Assembly: GCA_017985935.1 (NCBI GenBank)
Contig: JAGNWT010000004.1
Location: 1-64,000, forward strand
Reading direction: 5' to 3'
Origin: Anaerolineales bacterium
GTDB taxonomy: Bacteria; Chloroflexota; Anaerolineae; Anaerolineales; Villigracilaceae
DNA: 64,000 nucleotides
Shown piece by piece: positions 7,785 to 16,334 of this stretch (position 1 is its first letter; every line of letters starts with the position of its first letter). A program made the position numbers and the translations under genes. The notes beneath the pieces are model-generated. The model saw nothing but the letters and a program-made list of their open reading frames with translations. It was not told the DNA's origin and did not search any database.

Positions 7785-9764
7785 ATGGCAACCAAAGCAA
7801 AAGCAAAGAAGCCCGCTCCGAAGAAGAAAGTTGTAGCAAAGAAAGCAGTCGCGAAAAACTTCCCCTTCGCTCCCACCAAACTCAAATTACTCAGACCTGT
7901 GCCTTCCGATATCGATATCGCTCAGGCTGGGAAACTCAAGCCGATCATTCAGATCGCCAAAGAATTGGGCGTTAAAGAAAATGAGTTGGAACTCTACGGT
8001 CCTTATAAAGCCAAGATCAAACTTGAAATTTTGGAACGCCTCAAGAGCAAACCGAACGGCAAATATATTGATGTGACCGCCATCACCCCGACCCCGCTTG
8101 GTGAAGGAAAGACCACCACAACCGTGGGTCTTTCTCAGGCACTCGGCGCTCATCTTGGACGCAAGGTTATCACTGCCATCCGTCAGCCTTCGATGGGACC
8201 GACCTTCGGCATTAAAGGCGGCGCGGCAGGCGGCGGTTATTCGCAGGTCATCCCGATGGAAGATTTCAATCTGCATTTGACCGGCGATATCCATGCCATC
8301 ACTGCTTCTCACAACCTCGTTGCTGCCGCGCTCGATACGCGCATCATGCACGAAAAAGAACAGGATGACGAAAAACTTTTCAACGCACTCTGCCCGCGCA
8401 ATAAGAAGGGACAGCGCAGATTCTCCCCCACCATGCTGCGCCGCTTGAAGAAACTCGGCATCAAAAAGACAGACCCCGAAACCCTTACTCCCGAAGAACG
8501 CACCCGCTTTGCCCGCCTCGATATTGACGAGAAGACCGTCACCTGGCGCCGCGTGGTGGACATCAACGACCGCATGCTGCGCGAAGTGGAAGTGGGACGC
8601 GGCAAAGATGAAAATGGTCACGCACACATGTCCGGCTACGACATCACCGTGGCATCCGAGATCATGGCTGTGTTGGCGCTTACCACCGGCATCGAAGATA
8701 TGCGCGAACGATTTGGCAACATGGTGGTCGCCACCAACAAACACGGCGAAGCTGTGACCGTGGAAGACCTCGGCGTGGCTGGCGCAGTGACCGTCCTCAT
8801 GAAGGATGCGATCAAGCCCAACCTGATGCAGACCCTCGAAGGCACTCCCGCTACCGTTCACGCGGGACCGTTCGCCAACATCGCCCACGGACAGTCATCC
8901 ATCATCGCTGACATGATCGCGCTCAAACTGGTCGGCAAAGACGGCTTCGTGATCACTGAATCCGGTTTCGGTGCAGACATCGGCATGGAGAAGTTCTTCG
9001 ACATCAAATGCCGCTACTCTGGTTTGGTCCCGCAAGTGGTGGTGATGGTAGCCACCGTCCGCGCGCTCAAGATGCACGGCGGCGGACCAAAAGTTGTGGC
9101 TGGCAAACCGCTCGCTCCTGAATATACCGACGAAAACCTCGAATTGCTCCGCGCAGGTCTGCCGAACCTTGAACGCCATATCCAGAACGCGCTCAAGTAC
9201 GGCGTGAACGTGGTCGTGGCTGTCAACTCCTTTGCCACCGATACCCCCGCAGAAGTGGAACTCATTCGTGAAGCCGCCTTAAAGATGGGCGCCATGGATG
9301 CGGTCGTCTCCACCCATTGGGCTGATGGCGGCAAGGGCGCAAAGGCGCTGGCTGAAGCGGTCGTCAAAGCTGCTGATAAGCCCACCAATTTCAAATTCCT
9401 TTACCCGCTCAATATCTCCATCAAGAGCAAGATCGAAGAGATCGCAACCAAGATCTACCGCGCTGACGGGGTGGATTACACTCCCGAAGCTGAAGAACAG
9501 ATCGAACGCTACACACGCCTCGGCTTCGATAAACTTCCGATCTGCATGGCGAAGACCCATCTCTCCTTCAGCACCGATGCAACCAAGAAGGGAGCGCCCG
9601 TTGGCTTCCGCATTACCGTCCGCGAGATCCGCGCCAGTGTTGGCGCAGGCTTCCTGTACCCGATCCTGGGCGATATGCGTACCATGCCCGGTCTGCCCAC
9701 CCGCCCATCCTTCTACGATGTGGATCTGGACCTGAAGACAGGCAAAGTTCTTGGCTTGTTCTAA
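7785..9764 (+). CDS. fhs: Formate-tetrahydrofolate ligase, long form
   Basis: 659 residues, about 100 more than the usual bacterial enzyme. It makes 10-formyl-THF from formate, THF and ATP. The P-loop [13 protein letters not shown] (about residue 100), the [19 protein letters not shown] block, [17 protein letters not shown] and the end [25 protein letters not shown] are all present. The sequence closely resembles my memory of the synthetase domain of eukaryotic C1-THF synthase, including an internal segment [17 protein letters not shown] that I associate with the long form. Residues 1-24 form a Lys/Ala-rich tail of unknown role. The start at 7785 has TAGGAG 7 nt upstream; a longer reading from 7695 lacks support. 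folD lies at 61018-61929. Confidence 0.95.
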   Translation: MATKAKAKKPAPKKKVVAKKAVAKNFPFAPTKLKLLRPVPSDIDIAQAGKLKPIIQIAKELGVKENELELYGPYKAKIKLEILERLKSKPNGKYIDVTAITPTPLGEGKTTTTVGLSQALGAHLGRKVITAIRQPSMGPTFGIKGGAAGGGYSQVIPMEDFNLHLTGDIHAITASHNLVAAALDTRIMHEKEQDDEKLFNALCPRNKKGQRRFSPTMLRRLKKLGIKKTDPETLTPEERTRFARLDIDEKTVTWRRVVDINDRMLREVEVGRGKDENGHAHMSGYDITVASEIMAVLALTTGIEDMRERFGNMVVATNKHGEAVTVEDLGVAGAVTVLMKDAIKPNLMQTLEGTPATVHAGPFANIAHGQSSIIADMIALKLVGKDGFVITESGFGADIGMEKFFDIKCRYSGLVPQVVVMVATVRALKMHGGGPKVVAGKPLAPEYTDENLELLRAGLPNLERHIQNALKYGVNVVVAVNSFATDTPAEVELIREAALKMGAMDAVVSTHWADGGKGAKALAEAVVKAADKPTNFKFLYPLNISIKSKIEEIATKIYRADGVDYTPEAEEQIERYTRLGFDKLPICMAKTHLSFSTDATKKGAPVGFRITVREIRASVGAGFLYPILGDMRTMPGLPTRPSFYDVDLDLKTGKVLGLF

Positions 9765-9778
9765 GTTCTGTAAATAAT

Positions 9779-9810
9779 AAAAAAGCTCTGGAATTCTCCA
9801 GAGCTTTTTT
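9779..9810. terminator. Intrinsic terminator after fhs
   Basis: AGCTCTGGA (9784-9792) pairs with TCCAGAGCT (9797-9805) around an ATTC loop, with A and T runs on either side. It can serve both fhs and the convergent lipoprotein gene. Confidence 0.9.
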
Positions 9811-9829
9811 ATTCAACTACCCCGATAAT

Positions 9830-10414
9830 TTAATTCGGGCACTCGCCCATGTTGACAGTTATTGTCACCGAAGGAGAGTCTGTAGAGGTTAACGGAGCGC
9901 AGCAATTTGCCGCCGCATCGTAGCCCAAACCTTCCTGGCACTTGGTCGCATCAGCGGTGAGCGCAGCGCCACTGCAAGCAGTGTTCGTGAACTTCACTTG
10001 TGAAGACCAGGCTTCGGTCCCATGGCATTCGATCGCACGCTTACCATCGGACGAACGTCCGCCGTTATCAACACAGATCAATTTGTCCGGCTCCATGACT
10101 TCAAAAGCCACACCATCATCCACGAAAATATATTGATAAGGGACCTTTTTAACGCAGACCCGGTCTGAAGCGACAGTGTCTTTGATATCAGGCGCGGCGC
10201 ATGACGAGGTCGCCACCTGACAGGCGGGCGCAAAATTCTGCACCGGCTGAGCATCGGTCGGCGCAGCTTGCTCGACGGGCGGAGCTTGCGTGGGCACGGA
10301 CTCTTCCACAGGCGCAGGGGCTGCCTGTGTAGCCGGGGCGGCGCTCGCACAAGCCGACACGATCATTGACACGACTGCGAGTAGAACCAATAACAGGTAA
10401 AATCTGTTCTTCAT
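9830..10414 (-). CDS. Cys-rich lipoprotein, function unknown
   Basis: About 194 residues. A signal peptide ends in the lipobox-like MIVSAC, followed by an Ala/Pro/Gln-rich linker (roughly 25-65). The soluble domain has about ten further cysteines, for instance CQVATSSC, the pair in KLICVDNGGRSS, and CC in AANCCAP, suggesting disulfides in an extracytoplasmic fold. I do not recognise the domain. Two tandem ATGs occur (10417 and 10414); the second is chosen because AGGAG is 5 nt upstream of it, whereas only 2 nt separate it from the first. The amidase gene is divergently transcribed. Confidence 0.72.
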   Translation of the reverse strand: MKNRFYLLLVLLAVVSMIVSACASAAPATQAAPAPVEESVPTQAPPVEQAAPTDAQPVQNFAPACQVATSSCAAPDIKDTVASDRVCVKKVPYQYIFVDDGVAFEVMEPDKLICVDNGGRSSDGKRAIECHGTEAWSSQVKFTNTACSGAALTADATKCQEGLGYDAAANCCAPLTSTDSPSVTITVNMGECPN

Positions 10415-10444
10415 CATTTCTCCTTTGAAATAAATTACTGAAAC

Positions 10445-10457
10445 ACAATGTCATTGT
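10445..10457. promoter_or_regulatory. Short palindrome in divergent promoter region
   Basis: ACAATGTCATTGT is a 13-bp palindrome between the divergent lipoprotein and amidase genes. It overlaps TACAAT (10458-10453, minus), a possible -10 for the lipoprotein gene. TATAAT at 10503-10508 is the best -10 for the amidase. An operator role is a guess. Confidence 0.35.
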
Positions 10458-10557
10458 ACAGTATCAGTACAGATAGGCTATGGGAGTATTGTCCTATTTG
10501 GATATAATGTGAGCTTACATGAACCTTACATCTTTGTAATTATGATAAAGAGACCTT

Positions 10558-11886
10558 ATGAAAAGTGACGAACTGGACGCATCTGCCCTCGCTGCCGCCT
10601 GCTACCGGCAAATCGAAAGACTCAACCCGACTCTCAACGCATTCATCACGGTGATCCCACCAGATACTACACTCCCGCCACTGCCGACAAAAAATGTCCC
10701 ACTTTATGGTCTGCCTCTGGCTGTAAAGGACCTGTACGATACAAAAGGGATCCGCACGACCTCAGGATCTCGCTTTTTTGCGAATCATATTCCCAGCGAA
10801 GATGCGGTCGTTGTTCAAAAAATCAAAAAAGCGGGCGCGCGAATCATTGGCAAGACCAACACACATGAGGTTGCGTTGGGCGTCACGAATAACAATCCGC
10901 ATTACGGTGCATGCAGAAATCCATGGGACATTACACGCACGCCCGGCGGATCATCCGGCGGCAGCGCAGTTGCGGTCGCGACCGGCATGGCACTGGCGGG
11001 ACTCGGCACCGACACCGGCGGATCCATTCGCATCCCTGCAGCCTTGTGCGGCGTGGTGGGACTTAAACCCACCTTTGGCAGAGTAAGCCTGCGCGGAATT
11101 CTGCCGCTTTCCTGGAATCTCGATCACGCAGGACCCATCACTCGAAAAGTGGAAGATGCCGCAGTGATGCTTCAGGTCATGGGCGGATATGACGAACTCG
11201 ACCCGAACTCCATGAAAGTCCTGCCGGGTGATTATTCCAGTCACATGCGAGACTCAATGAGAGATAGGAAGATCGCACTTGCGGTCGGGAATTTTATCGA
11301 AGAGGCAGACCCGGAAGTTTTACAAGCCTTTCATATTGCAGCAAAAGTTTTTTCAAAACTCGGTGCAGTTGTAACAGAACTGAATGTGGATTTCTTAAAA
11401 GAAGCCGCGATTGCCAACGCCCTGATGACTCAGGCAGATGGCGCCGCTTTCCATCGCGAGCGATTAATAGAACACCCCGATTGGTTCGGCGCGGATGTGC
11501 GCCAGAGGCTCGAGACCGGAAGGGGTTTCACTTCCACGGAATATATTCTTGCAAGGCGAACCCAGTCCGAGGTCAGAAGGCGATGCGAACTTCTCTTTGA
11601 AGAATATGATGTGCTCATCCTCCCCACCACGCCCATCCCCGCGCCTGTGCTTGAAGGAGAGAATGCCATCGAACGCGCCCGCCAGTTGACCCGCTTCACC
11701 GCTCCCTTCAATCTGACAGGACTGCCCGCGATCACCGTCCCTTGCGGATTTACAAAAGACGGGCTTCCCATTGGCTTGCAGATCGTCTCGCGCTCATGGA
11801 ACGAGGCGGGAGTATTGCGCGCAGGCTATGCCTATGAACAGTCTACAGAGTGGTTCATGCAACAACCTAATATTGCCAAGGGATAA
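10558..11886 (+). CDS. Amidase-signature family amidohydrolase (GatA-like)
   Basis: 442 residues, typical for the amidase signature family. The catalytic triad blocks are visible: the lysine in AVKDLYDTKG (about residue 60), the cis-serine region in GGSSGGSAVAVATGMAL, and the nucleophile in GLGTDTGGSIRIPAALCG. These enzymes hydrolyse amides. GatA in the Glu-tRNA amidotransferase is the best known member, but no gatB or gatC is adjacent, so a stand-alone amidase is more likely. Its leader is about 45 nt from a TATAAT at 10503-10508. A weak hairpin (11909-11931) followed by TTTTCTTATT may end the transcript. Confidence 0.88.
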   Translation: MKSDELDASALAAACYRQIERLNPTLNAFITVIPPDTTLPPLPTKNVPLYGLPLAVKDLYDTKGIRTTSGSRFFANHIPSEDAVVVQKIKKAGARIIGKTNTHEVALGVTNNNPHYGACRNPWDITRTPGGSSGGSAVAVATGMALAGLGTDTGGSIRIPAALCGVVGLKPTFGRVSLRGILPLSWNLDHAGPITRKVEDAAVMLQVMGGYDELDPNSMKVLPGDYSSHMRDSMRDRKIALAVGNFIEEADPEVLQAFHIAAKVFSKLGAVVTELNVDFLKEAAIANALMTQADGAAFHRERLIEHPDWFGADVRQRLETGRGFTSTEYILARRTQSEVRRRCELLFEEYDVLILPTTPIPAPVLEGENAIERARQLTRFTAPFNLTGLPAITVPCGFTKDGLPIGLQIVSRSWNEAGVLRAGYAYEQSTEWFMQQPNIAKG

Positions 11887-11908
11887 ATTCCAAGATTCAT
11901 AAAAAGCC

Positions 11909-11934
11909 GTCAAGAAAAATGACGTTTTCTTATT
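11909..11934 (+). terminator. Weak terminator after the amidase gene
   Basis: A CGTCA/TGACG stem with a 7-nt A-rich loop is followed by TTTTCTTATT. The stem has only 5 bp, so confidence is limited. Confidence 0.4.
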
Positions 11935-11968
11935 CCCTGGGAAGCAACAAAGGTAAAATTTCCCTTAC

Positions 11969-11997
11969 TTGACGAGTTCACAGGGTGAGTATAAAAT
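11969..11997 (+). promoter_or_regulatory. Strong promoter ahead of a long gene-free stretch
   Basis: TTGACG (11969-11974) is followed after 17 nt by TAAAAT (11992-11997), within TATAAAAT. It faces forward into about 370 nt that hold no convincing gene and end in an intrinsic terminator. Confidence 0.6.
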
Positions 11998-12003
11998 ACG
12001 CCC

Positions 12004-12376
12004 CGTTGTCAGACAACTGAATACGGAGATACAGCGACTGGGTCTTGGGTTTCGGCTTCAAGATCACGAGGTGAAGGTTCTCCCGTGCGAACGGGACGCT
12101 AACCACGATCACAGATTTGATCGTGGGAAAATCGGATAGATCAGCGGATGCCTTTGTAGTTTTCACAAACTTCCTTCTCCCTTCCAATGCAAGCGTTCAA
12201 GCAAAAGAGTTTCAAAAGCTCTGCGCTCCACACCGAAAACCAGACAGCGATGACTGGGACAAGGCAAACGCGGTGAAGACAGATCAACAACTGTCTGAGA
12301 TTTGATCGGAAGGGCGTTTCTTCTTAATACCACGCGTATTTAACCAGACATGCCCAAGCATGTCTGGTTATTTTTT
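12004..12376 (+). ncRNA. Candidate structured RNA or long leader between promoter and terminator
   Basis: The stretch is bracketed by a good promoter and a strong terminator. Several hairpins are visible. CCCGT/ACGGG closes a GCGA tetraloop (12082-12095). CCACGATCA/TGATCGTGG is a 9-bp stem (12103-12126). AGACAG/CTGTCT is at 12277-12296, and GTTGT/ACAAC at 12005-12017. Small open frames exist on both strands (forward 12117-12305, reverse 11978-12187) but have no ribosome site or recognisable family. I could not match the sequence to tmRNA, RNase P RNA, 6S RNA, SRP RNA or a common riboswitch. It could be an independent RNA or a terminating leader of the downstream Ada-like gene. Confidence 0.42.
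12342..12376 (+). terminator. Strong intrinsic terminator before the Ada-like gene
   Basis: AACCAGACATGC (12342-12353) pairs perfectly with GCATGTCTGGTT (12358-12369) over a CCAA loop, followed by ATTTTTT. It lies only 5 nt before an AGGAG and just upstream of the next gene, so it either ends an upstream RNA or acts as an attenuator. Confidence 0.88.
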
Positions 12377-12458
12377 AAATCAGGAGAAAATGAGCAAGAA
12401 TCGGGTGGCATCCACTGAGAATGAAACATACAATCTCCGGCAACAAAAGGAGATCAAT

Positions 12459-13304
12459 ATGGAATCCACCAATGAACTTTCAGAACATTATCAACTCATC
12501 GAACGGGCGATCCAATACATAGAAATCAATGTGCACCGGCAGCCCGAACTGGACGAGATCGCATCTGCCATCGGGCTGAGCGAATATCACTTCCAACGTG
12601 TATTCACCCGTTGGGCAGGCATCAGTCCCAAGCGCTTCATGCAGTACCTCACCAGGGAACATGCAAAAGAATTACTGGCGCACTCCGAAAACCTGTTAGA
12701 CACCACGCACAAGGTGGGTCTTTCAAGCCTTGGGCGGCTGCACGATCTTTTTGTAACGACCGAGGCGGTCACACCAGGCGAATACAAGTCCCGCGGCGCC
12801 GGCGTCACCATCCGTTATGGGCTGCACTACACGCCCTTTGGAGAATGCCTGATCGCCACCACCGAGCGCGGCATTTGTCATTTGGGATTTGTGCAAAACA
12901 GTGAAGGCGATGCGATCGACAACCTCGCAGCAGATTGGGAGCAGGCGGAGATGATCGAAGACTACAGATCCACTGCCCCACTTGCAGCGCGCATCTTTTC
13001 TGACGGGCAGTCTGATTCACCTCTCAAGGTTCATCTGCGCGGGACAAATTTCCAGATCAAGGTCTGGGAGGCGTTGATCAATGTCCCATTGGGAAATGTA
13101 ACCACGTACGAGAAGATCGCAACAGAGATCGGACATCCGAAGGCTCTCCGCGCGGTGGGCACGGCAGTCGGACACAACCCCATCGCCGTGCTGGTGCCAT
13201 GCCACAGGGTCATCCGCAAGGCTGGTGAGTTTGGAAATTATCGGTACGGCTCGGCGCGGAAGAAAGCTCTGCTCACGAAAGAATTTATTTCCACCAGAGC
13301 CTAG
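12459..13304 (+). CDS. AraC-type HTH fused to O6-methylguanine-DNA methyltransferase (Ada-like)
   Basis: 281 residues. An AraC-type DNA-binding domain (about 8-95, with DEIASAIGLSEYHFQRVFTRWAG) is fused to an Ogt-type methyltransferase domain (about 110-275). The active cysteine lies in PCHRVI, preceded by GNVTTYEKIA and followed by a GNYRYG block. It transfers alkyl groups from O6-alkylguanine to itself. The N-terminal zinc-cysteine domain of Ada that senses methylphosphotriesters is absent, so the mode of activation differs. The start at 12459 has AAGGAG at ideal spacing. An in-frame ATG at 12390, also with AGGAG but only 3 nt away, would add 23 residues. Confidence 0.88.
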   Translation: MESTNELSEHYQLIERAIQYIEINVHRQPELDEIASAIGLSEYHFQRVFTRWAGISPKRFMQYLTREHAKELLAHSENLLDTTHKVGLSSLGRLHDLFVTTEAVTPGEYKSRGAGVTIRYGLHYTPFGECLIATTERGICHLGFVQNSEGDAIDNLAADWEQAEMIEDYRSTAPLAARIFSDGQSDSPLKVHLRGTNFQIKVWEALINVPLGNVTTYEKIATEIGHPKALRAVGTAVGHNPIAVLVPCHRVIRKAGEFGNYRYGSARKKALLTKEFISTRA

Positions 13305-13337
13305 CGCGAAACACTCACGAAAAACCAAATATATTTC

Positions 13338-13368
13338 TCACACCTTTGGTAGAACCCAAGTTGTGAGT
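13338..13368 (+). promoter_or_regulatory. Hairpin upstream of the DMT transporter gene
   Basis: CTCACA and TGTGAG enclose an inner stem CTTTGGT/ACCCAAG (one mismatch) with an AGA loop. It lies between the Ada-like stop and the transporter start and has no T tract, so it is not an ordinary terminator. Function unknown. Confidence 0.35.
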
Positions 13369-13380
13369 GCAAAGGAAAAA

Positions 13381-14310
13381 ATGAAATCAAAGATCTGGCT
13401 GGCTTTACTGGCGCTGTACATTGTTTGGGGCTCCACCTATTTGGGGATCAAGGTTGCCATCGAAACGATTCCGCCCTTCTTTCACGCGGCGGTGCGGTTT
13501 CTGATCTCAGGAACCATCCTTGTGGTTTGGCAGCGAGGCGCTGGGCACCCCATGCCAACCCGCCAACAATGGAAGTCTACTGGTATCATCGGGCTGATGC
13601 TGCTGCTCGGCGGAAATGGGCTGGTCGCCTGGGCAGAGCAATTCATCCCTTCCGGCATTGCCGCACTGATCATTGCCTCGATGCCGATGTATTTAATGAT
13701 CGGCGAAGCGGTCCGCCCTAATGGGGTCAAGCCCACCTGGCAGGGAATCCTCGGATTGCTGATAGGGTTCGCAGGCATCTTCATCCTGATCGGTCCTTCT
13801 GAAATCTCGGGAAGCACTGAAAAACTTAATACCTTTGGCGTGATCTCACTGCTCTTCGCCTGTCTGTTCTGGACGATCGGCTCGCTCTACAGCAAGACAG
13901 CCGATCTTCCAAAGTCTTCACTGATGAACACCGGCGCGCAAATGCTAATGGGAAGTATTGGTTTATTTATCGTTTCGCTTATTTCGGGCGAATTAAATGG
14001 CTGGGAAATCGCATCCGTTTCAGTACGCTCGTTATATGGTTTACTGTATCTCACACTGGTAGGATCTCTGGTCGGGTTCGTTTCATATGGCTGGCTGCTT
14101 CAGAATGCGCCCATTTCGCTGGTTTCGACATACGCGTATGTCAACCCGATCGTGGCGGTTCTGCTCGGAGCCTGGCTCGGAGATGAAGCGCTGGAGCCGC
14201 GCATCTGGCTTGCTACAGCGATCATCATCGGGTCGGTCATCTTCATTAATAGCACCAAGCCCAAGGCAAAGAAAGAAACGAAGGAGATCCTGGTGGAGAG
14301 TCGGCAGTGA
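13381..14310 (+). CDS. EamA/DMT-family membrane transporter
   Basis: 309 residues with about ten predicted membrane segments in two homologous halves, the DMT (RhaT/EamA) architecture. It begins MKSKIWLALLALYIVWGSTY, whose WGSTYLGIK motif is typical of the family. The second repeat contains the TYAYVNPIVAVLLG block. These permeases export metabolites or amino acids; the substrate cannot be assigned. The ATG at 13381 is chosen because AAAGGA lies upstream and the first membrane helix starts immediately. Extending to 13225 would read back into the previous gene. Confidence 0.87.
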   Translation: MKSKIWLALLALYIVWGSTYLGIKVAIETIPPFFHAAVRFLISGTILVVWQRGAGHPMPTRQQWKSTGIIGLMLLLGGNGLVAWAEQFIPSGIAALIIASMPMYLMIGEAVRPNGVKPTWQGILGLLIGFAGIFILIGPSEISGSTEKLNTFGVISLLFACLFWTIGSLYSKTADLPKSSLMNTGAQMLMGSIGLFIVSLISGELNGWEIASVSVRSLYGLLYLTLVGSLVGFVSYGWLLQNAPISLVSTYAYVNPIVAVLLGAWLGDEALEPRIWLATAIIIGSVIFINSTKPKAKKETKEILVESRQ

Positions 14311-14361
14311 TCAAAAGACAATGATCTGATATCAAAAAACATTCAAAAAGGAGAGTAGTAA

Positions 14362-15705
14362 ATGGACGCAAAAGATCTGGTCAAGAAAGTGAAAGAAGAT
14401 AATGTCAAGTTCATCTCATTGCAATTCACAGATGTGATGGGCTCGGTGAAGAGCGTGGACATGCCCGTTCGTCACCTGGAGGATGTGCTGAAGGACGGGG
14501 CCTGGTTCGACGGCTCTTCAGTGGAGGGTTTCGCCCGCATTCAGGAAAGTGACATGCGCCTGATGGTTGACCCCGATACCTACGCGGTGCTGCCCTGGTC
14601 TTCAGCTGATTCAAAACGCGCTCGCGTTTTCTGTGATATCTACACCCCTGCCGGTGAGCCTTTTGAAGGTGACCCCCGCGGCGCGCTCAAGCGCATCCTC
14701 AAGAAGATCGCTGACCGCAATTGGAAGTTTAACATTGGACCCGAACCCGAGTTCTTCCTGTTCAAAGGCAATGACGGCACCAATGGCGTGCATCCCGTTC
14801 CCCACGACACGGGCGGTTATTTCGATTTTTCCTCCTTCGACGAGGCAGTCGTTGTACGCACCGCGTTGATCGAAGCCCTTGACGCGATGGGTCTGGATGT
14901 GGAAGTGGGACATCACGAAGTTGCTCTCGGGCAGCACGAGATCGACTTCCGCTTTGCGGACGCGCTCAAAGCCGCTGACAATGTGTTGACCCTCAAGTAC
15001 ACCGTGAAAGCCATCGCCGCCCAACACGGACTGGTCGCATCTTTCATGCCGAAGCCCGTATACGGCATCAACGGCTCGGGCATGCACTGCCACCAATCTC
15101 TCTTCGACACCAAGACCGGTGCGAACCTGTTCTTCGATGCAAAGGACGCTGCCCACCTTTCCCCGCTGGCTTACTCCTTCATCGCCGGTCAACTGGAACA
15201 TGCCCGCGCCCTCGCCGGTGTGGTCGCCCCGACCGTAAATTCCTACAAGCGCCTCGTCCCCGGTTATGAAGCACCGGTCTACATCGGCTGGGCACAACAG
15301 AACCGCTCGGCATTGATCCGCATCCCGCGCTATACCGAAGGACGCGACAAGGCTGTCCGCGCTGAACTGCGTTTCCCGGATCCTTCCTGCAACCCGTACC
15401 TGGCTTTCACCGCCATGCTTGCCGCAGCCATCGACGGCATCGACAAGAACATGCAGGTTTCCAAGCCTTTGAACAACATCAACCTGTATCACCTCAACAA
15501 GGAAGAACGCACCCAGTTGGGCGTGACCGAGCTCCCCGGATCGTTGGCTGAATCTCTGGGCGAGTTGGGCAAGGACGAAGTGATCAAGTCTGCGCTTGGC
15601 TCTTATCTGTTCGAAGCCTACATGCGTGCCAAACTGGAAGAGTGGGATGAATTCCGCCTTCGCGTGACCGACTACGAGATCACCAAGTATCTCGAAACCG
15701 CGTAA
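14362..15705 (+). CDS. glnA: Glutamine synthetase type I (short, GSI-alpha-like)
   Basis: 447 residues. It makes glutamine from glutamate, ammonia and ATP as a dodecamer. Conserved blocks are visible: DGSSVEGF (latch region), GPEPEFFLF, the HHEVALGQHEIDFRFADAL metal region, NGSGMHCHQSLF and RIPRYTEGRDKAVRAELRFP. The protein lacks the roughly 25-residue insertion of GSI-beta. The region matching the adenylylation loop reads NLYHLNKEER rather than NLYDLPPEE, so control by GlnE is unlikely. AGGAGAG lies 7 nt upstream. It stands alone with its own terminator at 15727-15767. Confidence 0.96.
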   Translation: MDAKDLVKKVKEDNVKFISLQFTDVMGSVKSVDMPVRHLEDVLKDGAWFDGSSVEGFARIQESDMRLMVDPDTYAVLPWSSADSKRARVFCDIYTPAGEPFEGDPRGALKRILKKIADRNWKFNIGPEPEFFLFKGNDGTNGVHPVPHDTGGYFDFSSFDEAVVVRTALIEALDAMGLDVEVGHHEVALGQHEIDFRFADALKAADNVLTLKYTVKAIAAQHGLVASFMPKPVYGINGSGMHCHQSLFDTKTGANLFFDAKDAAHLSPLAYSFIAGQLEHARALAGVVAPTVNSYKRLVPGYEAPVYIGWAQQNRSALIRIPRYTEGRDKAVRAELRFPDPSCNPYLAFTAMLAAAIDGIDKNMQVSKPLNNINLYHLNKEERTQLGVTELPGSLAESLGELGKDEVIKSALGSYLFEAYMRAKLEEWDEFRLRVTDYEITKYLETA

Positions 15706-15726
15706 TTTCAAAACAACTTAATCAAG

Positions 15727-15767
15727 AAAGACCTCAAAGGATCACAACCTTTGAGGTCTTTTGTTTT
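15727..15767 (+). terminator. Intrinsic terminator after glnA
   Basis: AAAGACCTCAAAGG (15727-15740) pairs with CCTTTGAGGTCTTT (15748-15761), followed by TTGTTTT. Confidence 0.92.
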
Positions 15768-15778
15768 CAAAACAGCAT

Positions 15779-15784
15779 TATACT
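15779..15784 (+). promoter_or_regulatory. Start-proximal -10 box of the DsbD-N-like gene
   Basis: TATACT ends 7 nt before the ATG at 15792 and there is no Shine-Dalgarno sequence, so a leaderless or nearly leaderless mRNA is expected. Confidence 0.5.
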
Positions 15785-15791
15785 TTTGGGT

Positions 15792-16325
15792 ATGAAAGCA
15801 ATCTTACGCGCCCTACTGCCAGCCGTGATGGGACTTTTACTCACAACTTCCTGTTCGGGAGCGAAGCCGCAAGTGATCTACGAGCTCGCATCCGCCACCG
15901 AATTCAAGGTCGCTGTCACCATCACCCTCACTCCTACGGGCGATGGGCAGGCACTGCTCTCGGCAACATTCACCCCGCAAGAACCGAGCCTCCACCTTTA
16001 CAGTAAAGACATCCCAAAGACCGGACTGGATGGGCTTGGGCGGCCGACCCTGCTTGAGCTTGCAAAAGATTCCCCGCTGCAAGCCATCGGCAAACTAACA
16101 GAAAGTGCCGCGCCCGAAGTTCCCACATCCCCGCCTTACGAACTGCTGGTTTACCCCGCAGGCTCAATAACCCTAACTCAACAAGTGCTGCTCCCCGAGG
16201 GAAATGAATGGCTCGACGATCAAGTCGTGGTCACCTACATGGCATGCGACGACACAGGCTGCCGCCCGCCCGTGCAGGAAAAACCCATCGCCATCAAGAT
16301 TCCCGCCCGCGGAGTCCTTCAATAG
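15792..16325 (+). CDS. Lipoprotein with a DsbD N-terminal-like (DsbC corrector) domain
   Basis: 177 residues. The signal peptide ends in a lipobox (LLLTTSC), so the protein is probably membrane-anchored outside the cytoplasm. The beta-rich body resembles the N-terminal domain of DsbD, including the late block VVVTYMACDDTGCRPPVQEK, whose two cysteines fall where the DsbD-alpha cysteine pair is expected. In known systems this domain passes electrons to periplasmic partners. No membrane-spanning DsbD/CcdA gene is present here. The downstream thioredoxin-like lipoprotein begins 9 nt later, its ribosome site overlapping this stop. The domain assignment is tentative. Confidence 0.65.
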   Translation: MKAILRALLPAVMGLLLTTSCSGAKPQVIYELASATEFKVAVTITLTPTGDGQALLSATFTPQEPSLHLYSKDIPKTGLDGLGRPTLLELAKDSPLQAIGKLTESAAPEVPTSPPYELLVYPAGSITLTQQVLLPEGNEWLDDQVVVTYMACDDTGCRPPVQEKPIAIKIPARGVLQ

Positions 16326-16334
16326 GAGGTATTA

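Noticed and set aside
7887..8888. Long reverse frame (333 residues) opposite fhs
   Set aside because: It is an antisense shadow of a conserved gene with normal codon bias; its product is rich in His and Asp and lacks any family motif.
11978..12187. Small reverse frame (69 residues) in the gap before the Ada-like gene
   Set aside because: No ribosome site or -10 box at its start, and the promoter and terminator of the stretch both face forward. It could still be a pseudogene remnant.
12117..12305. Small forward frame (62 residues) with TTG start in the same gap
   Set aside because: No ribosome site; composition does not resemble the neighbouring genes; hairpins run through it.
12286..12316. 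CTGAGA...GATCGG resemblance to a TPP riboswitch core
   Set aside because: The ACCUGAUC and P4/P5 elements are not in place and the downstream gene is unrelated to thiamine. A resemblance of 12082-12102 to the cyclic di-GMP-I core was also dropped because the GCAAA elements are missing.
14611..15711. Long reverse frame (366 residues) opposite glnA
   Set aside because: Shadow of glutamine synthetase; no ribosome site, promoter or recognisable product. The same holds for the reverse frames 44698-45822 (opposite obg) and 38118-39140.
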